A DNA stretch of 64,000 bases from Succinivibrionaceae bacterium UBA3769 (GTDB lineage: Bacteria; Pseudomonadota; Gammaproteobacteria; Enterobacterales; Succinivibrionaceae): assembly GCA_002372325.1 (NCBI GenBank), contig DFFT01000179.1, forward strand, positions 1 to 64,000, written 5' to 3'. Position numbers and translations under genes: made by a program. Position 1 is the first letter of the stretch; each line of letters begins with the position of its first letter. Under the pieces are notes generated by a model, which was not told the DNA's origin, did not search any database, and saw only the letters and a program-made list of their open reading frames with translations. This document shows, one piece after another, positions 27,141 through 35,625 of this stretch.

Positions 27141-27995
27141 ATGGCATCTATTTCTGATTTGGACATGCTTGTCAACAGGCTGGCAGCTTCTCTGAAAAAT
27201 GACAATCTGATTATTCCGGCCATGCCGGAGCTGGTAACGAAGCTGAGCCGTCTGGTAGGAGATTCCAATGTTACCACCAAGGAGCTGGCCCGGGTAATCG
27301 GTTCCGATACCGGGGTTACCGCTCAGGTTATCAGACTTTCCCAGACTCTGAGGTATTCCAATCCCGGCACCACCATTACCTCTCTTCCGGCCGCTATCAG
27401 CCGCATCGGTCTTAACAGCACGGTTTCCATGGCTCTGGCTCTGGCCATTGAGCAGAGCTTTTATTTCAGAAATTCCGTGGTGGTCAAATACTGTCATGAT
27501 GAAATTTCCCGGAGCTTCATGGTCTGCTCGTATGCCCTGACCATTTGCGCCATCCGTTACGGCATCATGCCCAACCTGGTTTATGACTATGTGGTGCTGG
27601 CCAGCTCGCTGCTTAATATCGGATATCTGCCGTTTCTGGTAGAGGTCGATACCTATGTGCTGGGGCAGGGGAAGGGCTACAAGCTGGATTACGAAGATCT
27701 GAAGACCTCTGCGGAAAAAATTAAATATCCGCTGGGCACCGCCATTCTCAGACACTGGCATTTTGACAAGTCCTTTGAAAGCGTCATGTGCCAGGAGCCT
27801 GACAATGCGGTGGAGTTTTATGCCAATTCTCTGGCTTTCGCAAAGCAGTTCATTGAATATGCCGAAGCCCGCAGCCTCCGTCTCAGGGTTCCCAAAAACC
27901 CGGAGGAGGCTTATGTCAGTCTGACAGATGAGAAGAGCATTGCGGACATCCGGGAGTGGATGAAGGAGCAGGGACTGGTGGAGGAACGGGAATAG
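27141..27995 (+). CDS. HDOD-domain protein
   Basis: A 284-residue protein made of a single HDOD domain (about 15-240). Recognisable stretches are LIIPAMPELVTKLSRLVGDSNVTTKELARVIGSDTGVTAQVIRLS and SLPAAISRIGLNSTVSMALALAIEQSF. HDOD domains lack HD phosphohydrolase residues and usually act as non-catalytic signalling modules, often near motility or c-di-GMP genes. The ATG at 27141 (MASISDLDM) is chosen over one at 27093 because the extra 16 residues do not belong to the domain. A ZapB-like gene follows by 19 bases, and flagellar genes lie next door. Confidence 0.85.
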   Translation: MASISDLDMLVNRLAASLKNDNLIIPAMPELVTKLSRLVGDSNVTTKELARVIGSDTGVTAQVIRLSQTLRYSNPGTTITSLPAAISRIGLNSTVSMALALAIEQSFYFRNSVVVKYCHDEISRSFMVCSYALTICAIRYGIMPNLVYDYVVLASSLLNIGYLPFLVEVDTYVLGQGKGYKLDYEDLKTSAEKIKYPLGTAILRHWHFDKSFESVMCQEPDNAVEFYANSLAFAKQFIEYAEARSLRLRVPKNPEEAYVSLTDEKSIADIREWMKEQGLVEERE

Positions 27996-28014
27996 CGGAA
28001 CGGGAGTAGCGGTC

Positions 28015-28254
28015 ATGAACACCGGCGAGCTTAATGAATTTTTTGATATGCTGGAAAAAAGAATCACTGACTTCAGGGCGGCGGAAAAGGAGCGCGATGC
28101 TCTCAAGGCGGCCCAGGGGGATCTTTTGCAGGAAAAGCAGGCCCTGGAAGCGGAGCTTAACGAGGCCCGGTGCCAGAATCTGCGCATTACGGAAAACCAG
28201 AAGAACTGGACGGAACGGGTGCGGAGCCTCTTAAGCAAAATGGAGGCCGAGTAA
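28015..28254 (+). CDS. ZapB-like small coiled-coil protein (TIGR02449-type)
   Basis: A 79-residue, almost wholly alpha-helical coiled coil with heptad spacing from MNTGELNEFFDMLEKRI to NWTERVRSLLSKMEAE. Size, composition and the C-terminal RV..LLSKME resemble the gammaproteobacterial TIGR02449/ZapB-like family, which sits near division or envelope genes. The assignment is by pattern only. It lies 19 bases after the HDOD gene and just before a strong terminator. Confidence 0.6.
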   Translation: MNTGELNEFFDMLEKRITDFRAAEKERDALKAAQGDLLQEKQALEAELNEARCQNLRITENQKNWTERVRSLLSKMEAE

Positions 28255-28275
28255 CAGTAACAGCCAAGTAACAGG

Positions 28276-28300
28276 AAGGCCGGCTTTCGCCGGCCTTTTC
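28276..28300. terminator. Terminator shared by HDOD/ZapB-like unit and flgT
   Basis: AAGGCCGGC pairs with GCCGGCCTT around a TTTC loop, followed by TT on the plus strand; the AA at the 5' side gives a short T-run on the minus strand. It lies between convergent genes and may work in both directions. Confidence 0.88.
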
Positions 28301-28325
28301 TATTCACCCCGCCGCCATTTTCAGC

Positions 28326-29486
28326 CTATTCAATATGGGCGATATCGTCAATTTGCACGTTGCCGTTGGCTGTGCCCAGGGGAGTCAGCAGGGCGGTGTC
28401 TTCGTAAACCTCTGCGGTTCTGAGTGGGGTTCTGGCCCGATCCTCTGTAAAGCGCAGGTGGCCGTCCTTGTCGGTAAACATGCCCCGATGGTCAATAAAA
28501 AACCGCGTGCCCTGTTTAAGGTTGTTTCTGCTGCCCATGTTGATAAGCACGCTGCCGTTCCCCGCATCCACCTTCAGGATCCGGGCCAGCGGCTTTCTGC
28601 AGGCCACGATCTCCGCGGCCTCCCGGGCTCCCCGTTCCAGGATCTTTTTGATTTCCTGACCGTAGGGCGAGATCCAGAACTCCCGGCTCTGCACCCCGGC
28701 TCCGGAATCAGGATTCCATACGGCGGCGGCATGGTAGTCGCTGCCGGAGATCTGCTCTCCCGAGAGACCGTCAAAGAGATAGAAGCTGATGCTGAACTCA
28801 CGGATTTCATCGCCGAAGGCGCTAAGCCAGCCGTCGTCGGAGCGGGAACGGGAGAGGTCTCTGATGACTCCGGTGAGGAGGTATTCGGCGTCAAAATTCC
28901 GTGACAGCTGTCTCAGGGTTTCCTCAAGCTTTTTGCTGTCGGGAGCGCGCTTCAGGGGATCAATGCCCAGGTTTCTGTCGTAGTAGGATTTTGTTATCAC
29001 GCCGCCCAGGCCGGAGAGCATGCGGGTAACCTCTCTCGTGGCGGCGGCATTTATGCCCTGAAGTCCGTGCATGCTTTCCTGAAACTGCTCCCGGTCATAG
29101 ATAAAAAGAACCGGCATAATGGTCTTTTTCCAGGCTGCTCCCAGACATTTATTCTGCACGGTATCCACAAATACTCTTATTTTTACCCGGAAGAAGCTGC
29201 CGTCCTTCTTTTCAGAAAGAAGAATGTACTGTCTGATATTGCCGGAGGATGCTATATTGAAGCTGTCATCCGATATCACCCCGTCCCGGACATTCTGACT
29301 GGAGGTGACAAATGACCCTGATTCCAGCATTACCTGACGCATGGCATCGTCAATGGCCTCCTGCCGGGCGGCCGGGGTGTCTCCGTTGCGGATCTGCGCG
29401 GATCCTTCGGCCTCGAACCACTGGGCGAAGGCAGTTCCCATGCCTGCAATAAAGAGCAGGAACAGCAAAATGATGTGTTTCAGCAT
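28326..29486 (-). CDS. flgT: Flagellar assembly protein T
   Basis: Periplasmic component of the H-ring that surrounds the basal body in Vibrio/Aeromonas-type flagella. The 386 residues carry a signal peptide (cleavage near AFA-QWFEAEG), the N-terminal FlgT domain (AEGSAQIRNGDTPAARQEAIDDAMRQ), a middle domain (PVLFIYDREQFQ) and the C-terminal SH3-like domain (VLINMGSRNNLKQGTRFFID). The gene diverges from flgOP, the standard flgTOP arrangement. Confidence 0.93.
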   Translation of the reverse strand: MLKHIILLFLLFIAGMGTAFAQWFEAEGSAQIRNGDTPAARQEAIDDAMRQVMLESGSFVTSSQNVRDGVISDDSFNIASSGNIRQYILLSEKKDGSFFRVKIRVFVDTVQNKCLGAAWKKTIMPVLFIYDREQFQESMHGLQGINAAATREVTRMLSGLGGVITKSYYDRNLGIDPLKRAPDSKKLEETLRQLSRNFDAEYLLTGVIRDLSRSRSDDGWLSAFGDEIREFSISFYLFDGLSGEQISGSDYHAAAVWNPDSGAGVQSREFWISPYGQEIKKILERGAREAAEIVACRKPLARILKVDAGNGSVLINMGSRNNLKQGTRFFIDHRGMFTDKDGHLRFTEDRARTPLRTAEVYEDTALLTPLGTANGNVQIDDIAHIE

Positions 29487-29514
29487 AACGATAACTTCCT
29501 GAAAAATTGACTCC

Positions 29515-29530
29515 CGGCATAATCATTGCA
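29515..29530 (+). promoter_or_regulatory. Sigma-54 promoter of flgOP
   Basis: The sequence CGGCATAATCATTGCA has GG at 29516-29517 and GC at 29528-29529, separated by exactly 10 bases, matching the -24/-12 consensus (TGGCAC..TTGCA). It lies about 120 bases before flgO and overlaps the probable flgT promoter on the other strand. Confidence 0.75.
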
Positions 29531-29557
29531 TTATACATACCAGAGAAAATGCGCCAA
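29530..29557 (-). promoter_or_regulatory. Probable sigma-70 promoter of flgT
   Basis: On the minus strand TTGGCG (29552-29557) and TATAAT (29530-29535) are 16 bases apart, giving a leader of about 35 bases for flgT. The -10 box touches the -12 element of the flgOP promoter. Confidence 0.5.
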
Positions 29558-29647
29558 AAAAATATCGCGGAGATACATGACATCAGAGGTATTCATGAAT
29601 CAGCGTACATATATACGACAGCAGCGCGCATGACAGAGGACAGAGTT

Positions 29648-30658
29648 ATGATAAAAGCGTTCTTATACACCATGGCGGCATTTATGCTGCTCTGCCTTGC
29701 CGGATGCGCTTCCCCGGCTCCGGCGGCAGCGCAGAATCCGGAAGCTGCGCAGCAAAAAGCTCCGGATCGCCGTTCAGGAGAAGGCCTGAAGCCGTATGCG
29801 GACAAGCTGGTAACGGAGGTGGTCGCATCCATTAATGACACCGGCAACCGGCCCCGGGTCGCCATTGCCACCCCGGTGGACGTGGCATCTCTGGAGCATA
29901 CGGACTGGCTGGGCCGGGAGCTTGCGGAGCAGTTTGTGGCCGGTCTCCACCGTCAGGGCTATCAGGTGCTGGAATACAAGCTTACCGGCTGGCTGGAGAT
30001 TACCCCGAACGGTGACTATATTTACAGCCGCAACTGGCAAAAGCTTGCCGGCAAGGCCAATGTAACCCACATTTTAAGCGGCACCATGAGCCGGAATGAT
30101 GACGGGGTCATGGTGTACGGCCGTTTGGTTAATCTCCGTAATTCCGTGGTGGAGGGAGCATCGGACATCTTTATCCCCTATGACACCCTGCCGGAATGCT
30201 ACCGCAAGTATCCCAGAACCTGCGGGGACAACCCGGTATATGATCCGGCCATGGCCGCCGCCGGGAACAGCCAGGCGAAAAAGAACGTTCCGCCGCCCCG
30301 CAATTTAAGCAGGGCTCCCGCCAAAAAGCCCGCTCCGGCTCCCCAGAGAGCGGCAAAACCCGCGGCGAAGCCTGCTGCCAAGCCGGCTCAGTCCGCCGCT
30401 CACAGAAATAATTCCGGAAAACCATCCTCCGGAAAGCCTCTTCCGGCCTCTTCCGGCACGGAAAATGCTTCATACCGTGTGGACGGCACCCCCGCCACCA
30501 GCCGCGGCAATGCGGACATTCCCTGCTCCTACTGCAACGGCATGTCCTCCTGCCGGGCCAAATGCGTGAATCCCGAGATCTATCCGGCCTCAAGCTCGCT
30601 TTACCATGATGCCATTATCCGGGATGTCAGGAACCAGAGTCAGTATGACAGAAGATAG
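29648..30658 (+). CDS. flgO: Flagellar outer-membrane lipoprotein FlgO, with an extended tail
   Basis: A 336-residue lipoprotein of the FlgO/FlgP outer-membrane system. The signal peptide ends in the lipobox LAGC (acylated Cys20). The FlgO domain spans about 45-182 (LKPYADKLVTEVVASI, LGRELAEQFVAGLHRQGYQVLEYKLTG, ILSGTMSRNDDGVMVYGRLVN). The remaining 150 residues are unusual for the family: a Pro/Ala/Lys repeat region with KPAAKPAAKPA, then a four-cysteine cluster C293, C296, C302, C306 (IPCSYCNGMSSCRAKC). The ATG at 29648 gives a proper signal peptide; longer upstream starts do not. Confidence 0.88.
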   Translation: MIKAFLYTMAAFMLLCLAGCASPAPAAAQNPEAAQQKAPDRRSGEGLKPYADKLVTEVVASINDTGNRPRVAIATPVDVASLEHTDWLGRELAEQFVAGLHRQGYQVLEYKLTGWLEITPNGDYIYSRNWQKLAGKANVTHILSGTMSRNDDGVMVYGRLVNLRNSVVEGASDIFIPYDTLPECYRKYPRTCGDNPVYDPAMAAAGNSQAKKNVPPPRNLSRAPAKKPAPAPQRAAKPAAKPAAKPAQSAAHRNNSGKPSSGKPLPASSGTENASYRVDGTPATSRGNADIPCSYCNGMSSCRAKCVNPEIYPASSSLYHDAIIRDVRNQSQYDRR

Positions 30659-30668
30659 GAGAGGTTAT

Positions 30669-31094
30669 ATGAAAACTCTAGCTGCGGCAGGCCTTTGCTT
30701 CCTGCTCTTTATTGCGGGAGGGTGCTCTTCCTCCGGATACGAAAGCGGCGTTCAGGAGCTCTCGCGCTATCCTATCATGCGGGCTACCGGTTATGCCGTG
30801 ATTTCCCGGCAGCCGGGGCCTACGGGAGATGACCGGATTCTGCAGGCCATGCGGGCATCCAAGCTGGATGCTTACAGAGAGCTCAGCGAGCAGGTGTATG
30901 GTCAGCAGCTTATTGCCAGCACGGATCTCCGTGACAATATTCAGACGGACAACGAGCTTAAAGCCCGTACCGCCGGCATTATCAAGGGAGCCCGGGTCAT
31001 CAGGTCATATCCTTTGAATAATACCTATGTTACCGAGCTGGAGCTGGACAGCCGTCTTATCTACGATCTTTACAAAATGCGGGGAGCCCTTTAA
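30669..31094 (+). CDS. flgP: Flagellar assembly lipoprotein FlgP
   Basis: A 141-residue LPP20-family lipoprotein with signal peptide and lipobox AGGC (acylated Cys near 19). The mature part has the family pattern: YPIMRATGYAVISRQPG, MRASKLDAYRELSEQVYGQQL and IIKGARVIRSYPLNN. FlgP forms outer-membrane rings that stabilise the flagellum. The ATG at 30669 follows AGGAGAGG; the upstream in-frame start at 30606 lies inside flgO. It starts 10 bases after flgO, so the two are cotranscribed. Confidence 0.92.
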   Translation: MKTLAAAGLCFLLFIAGGCSSSGYESGVQELSRYPIMRATGYAVISRQPGPTGDDRILQAMRASKLDAYRELSEQVYGQQLIASTDLRDNIQTDNELKARTAGIIKGARVIRSYPLNNTYVTELELDSRLIYDLYKMRGAL

Positions 31095-31210
31095 CCGCAT
31101 CCCGGGCTTGAGAGTCCGGGGGAATCCCTTGACGCAGCCTGCGGCAGATTTTTGCCGGGTGGCTGCCGGGATGAGCTTAAGCTTCCGAACAGCCGTTTAA
31201 AGATGCCCGG

Positions 31211-31636
31211 TCAGGCTTCAAAATCCAGATGAAGTCCGGCCAGGGCGTTTTTGTTTCCTCTTTCGTCATAGGTAAGAGTGGTGGTGTCCCGGATCTGCAC
31301 CAGGGATGCTGACAGTCTCCGGCTGGCTGCCATGTTGAGCTCAATGAGGCGGCCGTTGACGTCGTTCTTTCTTTTTACCTCCGCGAGCTTGTCCAGAATC
31401 ATGTTTTTGGCTTTGAGCAGATCGGTCTTGAGAAGATCCCGTTCCGGATGGTTTTTAAGGGAACTGTCGTTGGCCTGCAGCTTAAGAAGAAGGTCGGTTT
31501 TGACCTTGGAGAGCGCGGGAAGCTCCAGAGCCTTGCGCTGCTTTAAAAGACCGCATTCCTGATCCAGAACCTCGTCAAGCTGGTTAAGAAGCTGAACCTG
31601 TTCCTTTAGAATATCCCTGATGGTGCGTTCCGCCAT
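31211..31636 (-). CDS. flgN: Flagellar export chaperone FlgN
   Basis: A 141-residue helical cytoplasmic chaperone for the hook-filament junction proteins FlgK and FlgL. The sequence is amphipathic coiled coil throughout (LKEQVQLLNQLDEVLDQECGLLKQRK and LLLKLQANDSSLK). Its place directly downstream of flgM, with AAGGA before the ATG, supports the call. FlgK and FlgL, its expected clients, are not in the window. Confidence 0.85.
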   Translation of the reverse strand: MAERTIRDILKEQVQLLNQLDEVLDQECGLLKQRKALELPALSKVKTDLLLKLQANDSSLKNHPERDLLKTDLLKAKNMILDKLAEVKRKNDVNGRLIELNMAASRRLSASLVQIRDTTTLTYDERGNKNALAGLHLDFEA

Positions 31637-31821
31637 ATGATCCGTCCTTTATTCATGTGAGGCTGCCGCCTGTTTTCTGTCAGGCACTTTTTACATGGTA
31701 CTCCCGCCGGAGCGTTTCCGAAAGAAAAACCGGGCATTTCTCAGGCGGGATTATTCAGGGACGGCAGCTCAAGCGCAAAAACCGCGGGTGCCGCGGTTCT
31801 CGGATGGGTTATAAGCAGGGA

Positions 31822-32136
31822 TCAGGAGAGAGCTTCGGCGAATTCCTTTTCGCTGGCCAGAATGTGATTTGCCATCTTTTCAAAATCGATGCGGTAGCTC
31901 CCGCTCTCAATAGCCTTGCGGATGGATTCGATTTTTGCGGGATCGATGCCGTCGGCCTTCTGAGCCCGGGCTGCCGCGGCGCTCATGGTCTGCGCGGTAT
32001 CGGTAATTTTCACGTCGTCGCTGTCTCTGCTTGCCGTCTCGGCAGCCTTTGCGGAAGAGCCGGAGTTTTTCACATAGCCGGTCTGCATCTGCCGCTGCAC
32101 GGACAGATTCTGGTTGTTCATAATATCAATGGACAT
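31822..32136 (-). CDS. flgM: Anti-sigma-28 factor FlgM
   Basis: A 104-residue protein that holds sigma-28 (FliA) inactive until the hook is finished, then is exported through it. The disordered N-terminal half and the C-terminal binding helix (DPAKIESIRKAIESGSYRIDFEKMANHIL) are typical of FlgM. GAGGAG lies before the ATG. It is separated by 185 bases from flgA upstream and from flgN downstream; no clear sigma-28 promoter was recognised in the flgA-flgM gap. Confidence 0.93.
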   Translation of the reverse strand: MSIDIMNNQNLSVQRQMQTGYVKNSGSSAKAAETASRDSDDVKITDTAQTMSAAAARAQKADGIDPAKIESIRKAIESGSYRIDFEKMANHILASEKEFAEALS

Positions 32137-32321
32137 TTTGCACTCCTCAGCCCCAGGGGCTTTCGTCGTAATGAGGGTCGTCTCTTAACCCTGTAGCGGC
32201 CCGGAGGGAAAAATCTTTAGGATGATTTTCGGGATTTCTGCAGAAATATGATCCCGGCGGCCTTTCAGGGCGAATTCAGCAGCGTGACTTCAGCGGCGCT
32301 TTCCGGGATTTTCGCCGGGAT

Positions 32322-33026
32322 CTACATATCGATTCTTGTCAGAGAGGAGTCGATAACCCGGGCTTTTACGGTTTTGCCGCTTTTCAGATTCTTTACTCTG
32401 ATGAAATCGCCGTAAGAGCCGTCCTGCATGGCCTCGCCCCTGGTGCGGATGCTGAAGCTGCCCCCGGCGGCCTCGATGTCGATTTCATCTCCCTGGCAGA
32501 TGACGCAAATCTGATTAGAGTGCACCGGCTGGCCGGGTTTAAGATCCCTTTTGGTGCGAATGCCGTCTAGAAGCGCGGGATCCGAGAACGTGGTGCCGCG
32601 GTTCAGCACCTTGTCCATGTAGGCTATGGTCAGATTGTCCCGGCTCAGCATGCTGTTTTTGGGCACGGCGTTTACTACGGTTACAAAAGGGGTTTTGATG
32701 ACTATTCTGGCGGTGAGGTAAAAATGCCACGGGGTGGTATCGCTTTTGCATTCGGTTTTAATGGAATTGTTTTTGCGCACCTTGCCGGCCGCAACTGAAA
32801 ATTCCACCGGCCCCTCGCACACGGGGTAATCCCGCCGGGGCGCGGAGGTAATGGTAATTTCCGCGGTTTCGCCGTCCTCCAGCGCCAGCTCGCCTTCCAG
32901 CCATTCCCGGGCCTCTTCGCAGAGCTCCTGATTGTATTCGCTGTCGGCCGGACAGCTTGAGGGAGCGGCGATCAGGCATGTAACAGCGGCTATGAAGGCA
33001 AGAGACTTAAAAAAAGTGTTATCCAT
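32322..33026 (-). CDS. flgA: Flagellar P-ring chaperone FlgA
   Basis: A periplasmic chaperone of 234 residues that assists P-ring (FlgI) assembly. It has an N-terminal signal peptide and the SAF-like domain (VVNAVPKNSMLSRDNLTIAYMDK, RTKRDLKPGQPV) with the usual C-terminal SGKTVKARVID. Several extra cysteines (positions in TCLIAAPSSC, ELCEEA, VCEG, ECKS, ICVICQG) could form disulfides. A minus-strand TATAAT at 33077-33082 is a possible promoter element but lacks a clear -35. Confidence 0.92.
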   Translation of the reverse strand: MDNTFFKSLAFIAAVTCLIAAPSSCPADSEYNQELCEEAREWLEGELALEDGETAEITITSAPRRDYPVCEGPVEFSVAAGKVRKNNSIKTECKSDTTPWHFYLTARIVIKTPFVTVVNAVPKNSMLSRDNLTIAYMDKVLNRGTTFSDPALLDGIRTKRDLKPGQPVHSNQICVICQGDEIDIEAAGGSFSIRTRGEAMQDGSYGDFIRVKNLKSGKTVKARVIDSSLTRIDM

Positions 33027-33220
33027 TTTATAAAATCGCTCTTTGGAAATACCAGAACTGTCGATTACATGACAATATTATATGACATGGCTGATTTCTT
33101 CTGTACAGATAACGGCATGCAATATCAGCGCTATGCGATGTCATGATCATGCCGCCTCTGTTTTGTTTTCGAAGAGTATTCCCAATTAATGTTTTGTGCC
33201 GGCGGCAAGGAGAGTAGTTT

Positions 33221-34207
33221 ATGGCTGGAGTTTTGGATTCGGTCAATCAGCTGACTGAGCTTGTGGGGCAGAACCGCCTGGAGCTTCTTCTGTTTCGTCT
33301 GCCGGGCCGGGATCAGCTTTACGGAATAAACGTATTCAAGGTCAAGGAGGTGCTGGAGTGTCCGCGTCTTACCGCTATGCCGCGTCTTAACAAGAATGTC
33401 CGCGGCGTGGCCCATGTGCGGGGACAGACCATTTCCATCATTGACATGGGGCTGGCCATCGGCGGCCGGATGAATCACGAGCTGGAGCACAGCTACGTCA
33501 TTATCACGGAATACAACCGATCCGTGCAGGGCTTTCTTGTAGGAGGCGTTGACAGAATAGTCAATCTGGACTGGAGCTCCATTATGCCTCCCAAGGTGGT
33601 GGGGAAGTCCAATTACCTCACGGCGGTAACTCAGGTGGACAAGCAGCTGGTGGAAATTCTGGATGTGGAGAAGATCCTGGATGAAATTTGTCCTAATGAT
33701 AAGAACGTCAGCGAAGCCGTGGTGGAGGAGTTCCGGAAGGAGGATTCCGAGGCCGAGGCTGTGCAGCCGGACAGACCGAAGCTGGTGAGAAAGGTTATGG
33801 TGGCCGATGATTCCTCGGTGGCCCGGAATCAGGTCAAGAGAGCTCTGCAGTCCATCAATATGGAAGCCATTGTGGTGGAGAACGGTCTTCAGGCTCTGGA
33901 AAAGCTGCGGGAACTGGCGCAGAACGGGCCGATCCAGGAGCAGATCGGACTTCTTATTTCCGATATCGAAATGCCTGAAATGGATGGCTATACCCTGACG
34001 GCAAATATCAGGCAGGATCCCAAGCTGGCCGCTCTGAAGGTGATTCTGCATACCTCTCTTTCCGGCGTGTTCAATCAGGCGATGGTAAAAAAGGTCGGTG
34101 CGGACAATTTTATTGCGAAATTCAATCCTGACGAGCTGGCCAAGGCCGTGCGTCATCTGATGGATGAGGGCGAGGAAGAACTTTTTCAGGCGATTAGGAA
34201 CAACTGA
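33221..34207 (+). CDS. cheV: Chemotaxis coupling protein CheV
   Basis: A 328-residue hybrid of an N-terminal CheW-like domain (about 20-165; YGINVFKVKEVLECP, RGVAHVRGQTISIIDM) and a C-terminal response-regulator receiver domain (about 190-315) with acidic residues VADDSS and the phosphoacceptor aspartate in LLISDIEMPEMDG. It couples chemoreceptors to CheA with phosphorylation-dependent adaptation. Its stop overlaps the cheR start as TGATG. Confidence 0.96.
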   Translation: MAGVLDSVNQLTELVGQNRLELLLFRLPGRDQLYGINVFKVKEVLECPRLTAMPRLNKNVRGVAHVRGQTISIIDMGLAIGGRMNHELEHSYVIITEYNRSVQGFLVGGVDRIVNLDWSSIMPPKVVGKSNYLTAVTQVDKQLVEILDVEKILDEICPNDKNVSEAVVEEFRKEDSEAEAVQPDRPKLVRKVMVADDSSVARNQVKRALQSINMEAIVVENGLQALEKLRELAQNGPIQEQIGLLISDIEMPEMDGYTLTANIRQDPKLAALKVILHTSLSGVFNQAMVKKVGADNFIAKFNPDELAKAVRHLMDEGEEELFQAIRNN

Positions 34208-35085
34208 TGAGCGATCAACAGACAGCCGGCTCAACTGACAGCAGCGCCGCAGACTGGTCAATCAGTCCTGATGCGTACAGAGCCTTCTGCAGCTTTCTGC
34301 AGGAGCGCTGCGGTATTGTGCTGGGAACCGGCAAGGAGTACCTTATCAGGAGCCGGCTGGTGCCGCTCCTGTCCCGCTATGACGCTGTCAGTCTGGATCA
34401 GCTTCTGGACAAGGTGATCCGGGGAGATAACCTGTCTCTGGAAAGAACCGTTATTGATGCCATGACCACCAACGAAACCTTCTGGTTCCGTGATGTTTAT
34501 CCTTATGAAATTCTCGGCAGCCGGATCTTGCCGGAGCTTGTCCGGGAGCGCCGCCGCATCCGGATCTGGTCAGCGGCCTGTTCCTCGGGACAGGAGCCTT
34601 ATTCCATCGCCATGGTGATTCAGGAGCAGGCGGAACGGCTCCCGGATCTTAAATCCGCCGCGGTGGATATCGTGGCTTCGGATATTTCCGATTCCATGCT
34701 GGAGATGGCCCAGAAGGGGGTTTATGATTCCCTGTCCATGTCCCGGGGCCTTGATTCGGAAAGGAGACGGCGTTTTTTTCAGATTCATGACGAGACTGCG
34801 GGTTCCTGTCAAATCTCCGAAAGCATTCGCAGCATGGTGTCCTTCAAAAGACAGAACCTTCTGGGCAATCTGGCGGTTCTGGGGAGTTTTGACATTATCT
34901 TCTGCCGCAATGTCCTCATCTATTTTTCAAGAGAAGAAAAGCTGCGCATTATCATAAACTTTGCCAGAATGCTCAGACCGGGCGGTTATCTGTTTCTGGG
35001 CAGCTCCGAGTTTATGTCCGGCATTGAAGAGTACTTTGAGATGATCCGGCTGAATCCGGGCATTATCTTTAAGCGCCTTGGCTAA
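34207..35085 (+). CDS. cheR: Chemotaxis protein methyltransferase CheR
   Basis: Transfers methyl groups from S-adenosylmethionine to glutamates of chemoreceptors. The 292 residues contain the N-terminal helical domain, the SAM site IRIWSAACSSGQEPYSIAM and the conserved FDIIFCRNVLIYF followed by LRPGGYLFLGSSE. Translationally coupled to cheV; cheV-cheR-flgB is the usual order in many gammaproteobacteria. Confidence 0.96.
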   Translation: MSDQQTAGSTDSSAADWSISPDAYRAFCSFLQERCGIVLGTGKEYLIRSRLVPLLSRYDAVSLDQLLDKVIRGDNLSLERTVIDAMTTNETFWFRDVYPYEILGSRILPELVRERRRIRIWSAACSSGQEPYSIAMVIQEQAERLPDLKSAAVDIVASDISDSMLEMAQKGVYDSLSMSRGLDSERRRRFFQIHDETAGSCQISESIRSMVSFKRQNLLGNLAVLGSFDIIFCRNVLIYFSREEKLRIIINFARMLRPGGYLFLGSSEFMSGIEEYFEMIRLNPGIIFKRLG

Positions 35086-35097
35086 GCTCCGGAATCA

Positions 35098-35113
35098 TGG
35101 CATGATTCTTGAA
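35098..35113 (+). promoter_or_regulatory. Sigma-54-like promoter of flgBCD (TTGAA variant)
   Basis: TGGCATGATTCTTGAA has GG at 35099-35100 and, after exactly 10 bases, GA instead of the consensus GC. It lies 53 bases before flgB and after the cheR stop. The same -12 variant precedes flgI. Confidence 0.6.
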
Positions 35114-35165
35114 TCAATCTCTCCGGAAGTAACTGCGGTGTCAGTGATTTGGCGGAGACGGATCT

Positions 35166-35576
35166 ATGAGTATTTCATTCGATAATATCTTCGGGGTGCA
35201 CTCCCGGGCTCTCAATCTCAGAAACAAAAGAGCGGAAATCCTGGCCGGCAATCTGGCCAATGCCGATACTCCGGGCTACAAGGCTCAGGATATGGATTTC
35301 AAGGCGGCTATGGATCAGGCTCTCCGCAATCAGAACGGGGGATCCGGCACAAATCTTGCTTTAACAAATCAGAAGCATTTCGCAGGATCGGCTCTGATGC
35401 CCGATGGCACCCGGGTGTTCCGGGAATCCCTGCAGCCGGATACCGGTGACGGCAATACTGTTGATGTCAGCGTGGAACGCATGGCCTATATGGAAAACAG
35501 CATTGACTATCAGACCACCCTGACCTTTCTGAACGGCAAAATCAGCAATCTCAGAAGAGTGCTCAGCGGTGAATAA
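35166..35576 (+). CDS. flgB: Flagellar proximal rod protein FlgB
   Basis: Proximal rod subunit, 136 residues, exported by the flagellar type III system. The N-terminal rod motif is RNKRAEILAGNLANADTPGYKAQDMDF and the C-terminal helix contains VERMAYMENSIDYQTTLTFLNGKISNLRRVL. First gene of the flgBCD unit. Confidence 0.96.
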   Translation: MSISFDNIFGVHSRALNLRNKRAEILAGNLANADTPGYKAQDMDFKAAMDQALRNQNGGSGTNLALTNQKHFAGSALMPDGTRVFRESLQPDTGDGNTVDVSVERMAYMENSIDYQTTLTFLNGKISNLRRVLSGE

Positions 35577-35625
35577 GAGCAAATGACAGAATCAGAGCGG
35601 TAACAGAATTAAAGGAGTATTTAAA

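Noticed and set aside
31095..31210. Terminator between convergent flgP and flgN
   Set aside because: CCCGG/CCGGG can pair but no T-run follows on either strand.
33045..33200. Sigma-54 or sigma-28 promoter for cheV
   Set aside because: No GG-N10-GC arrangement and no convincing sigma-28 match was found in this gap.
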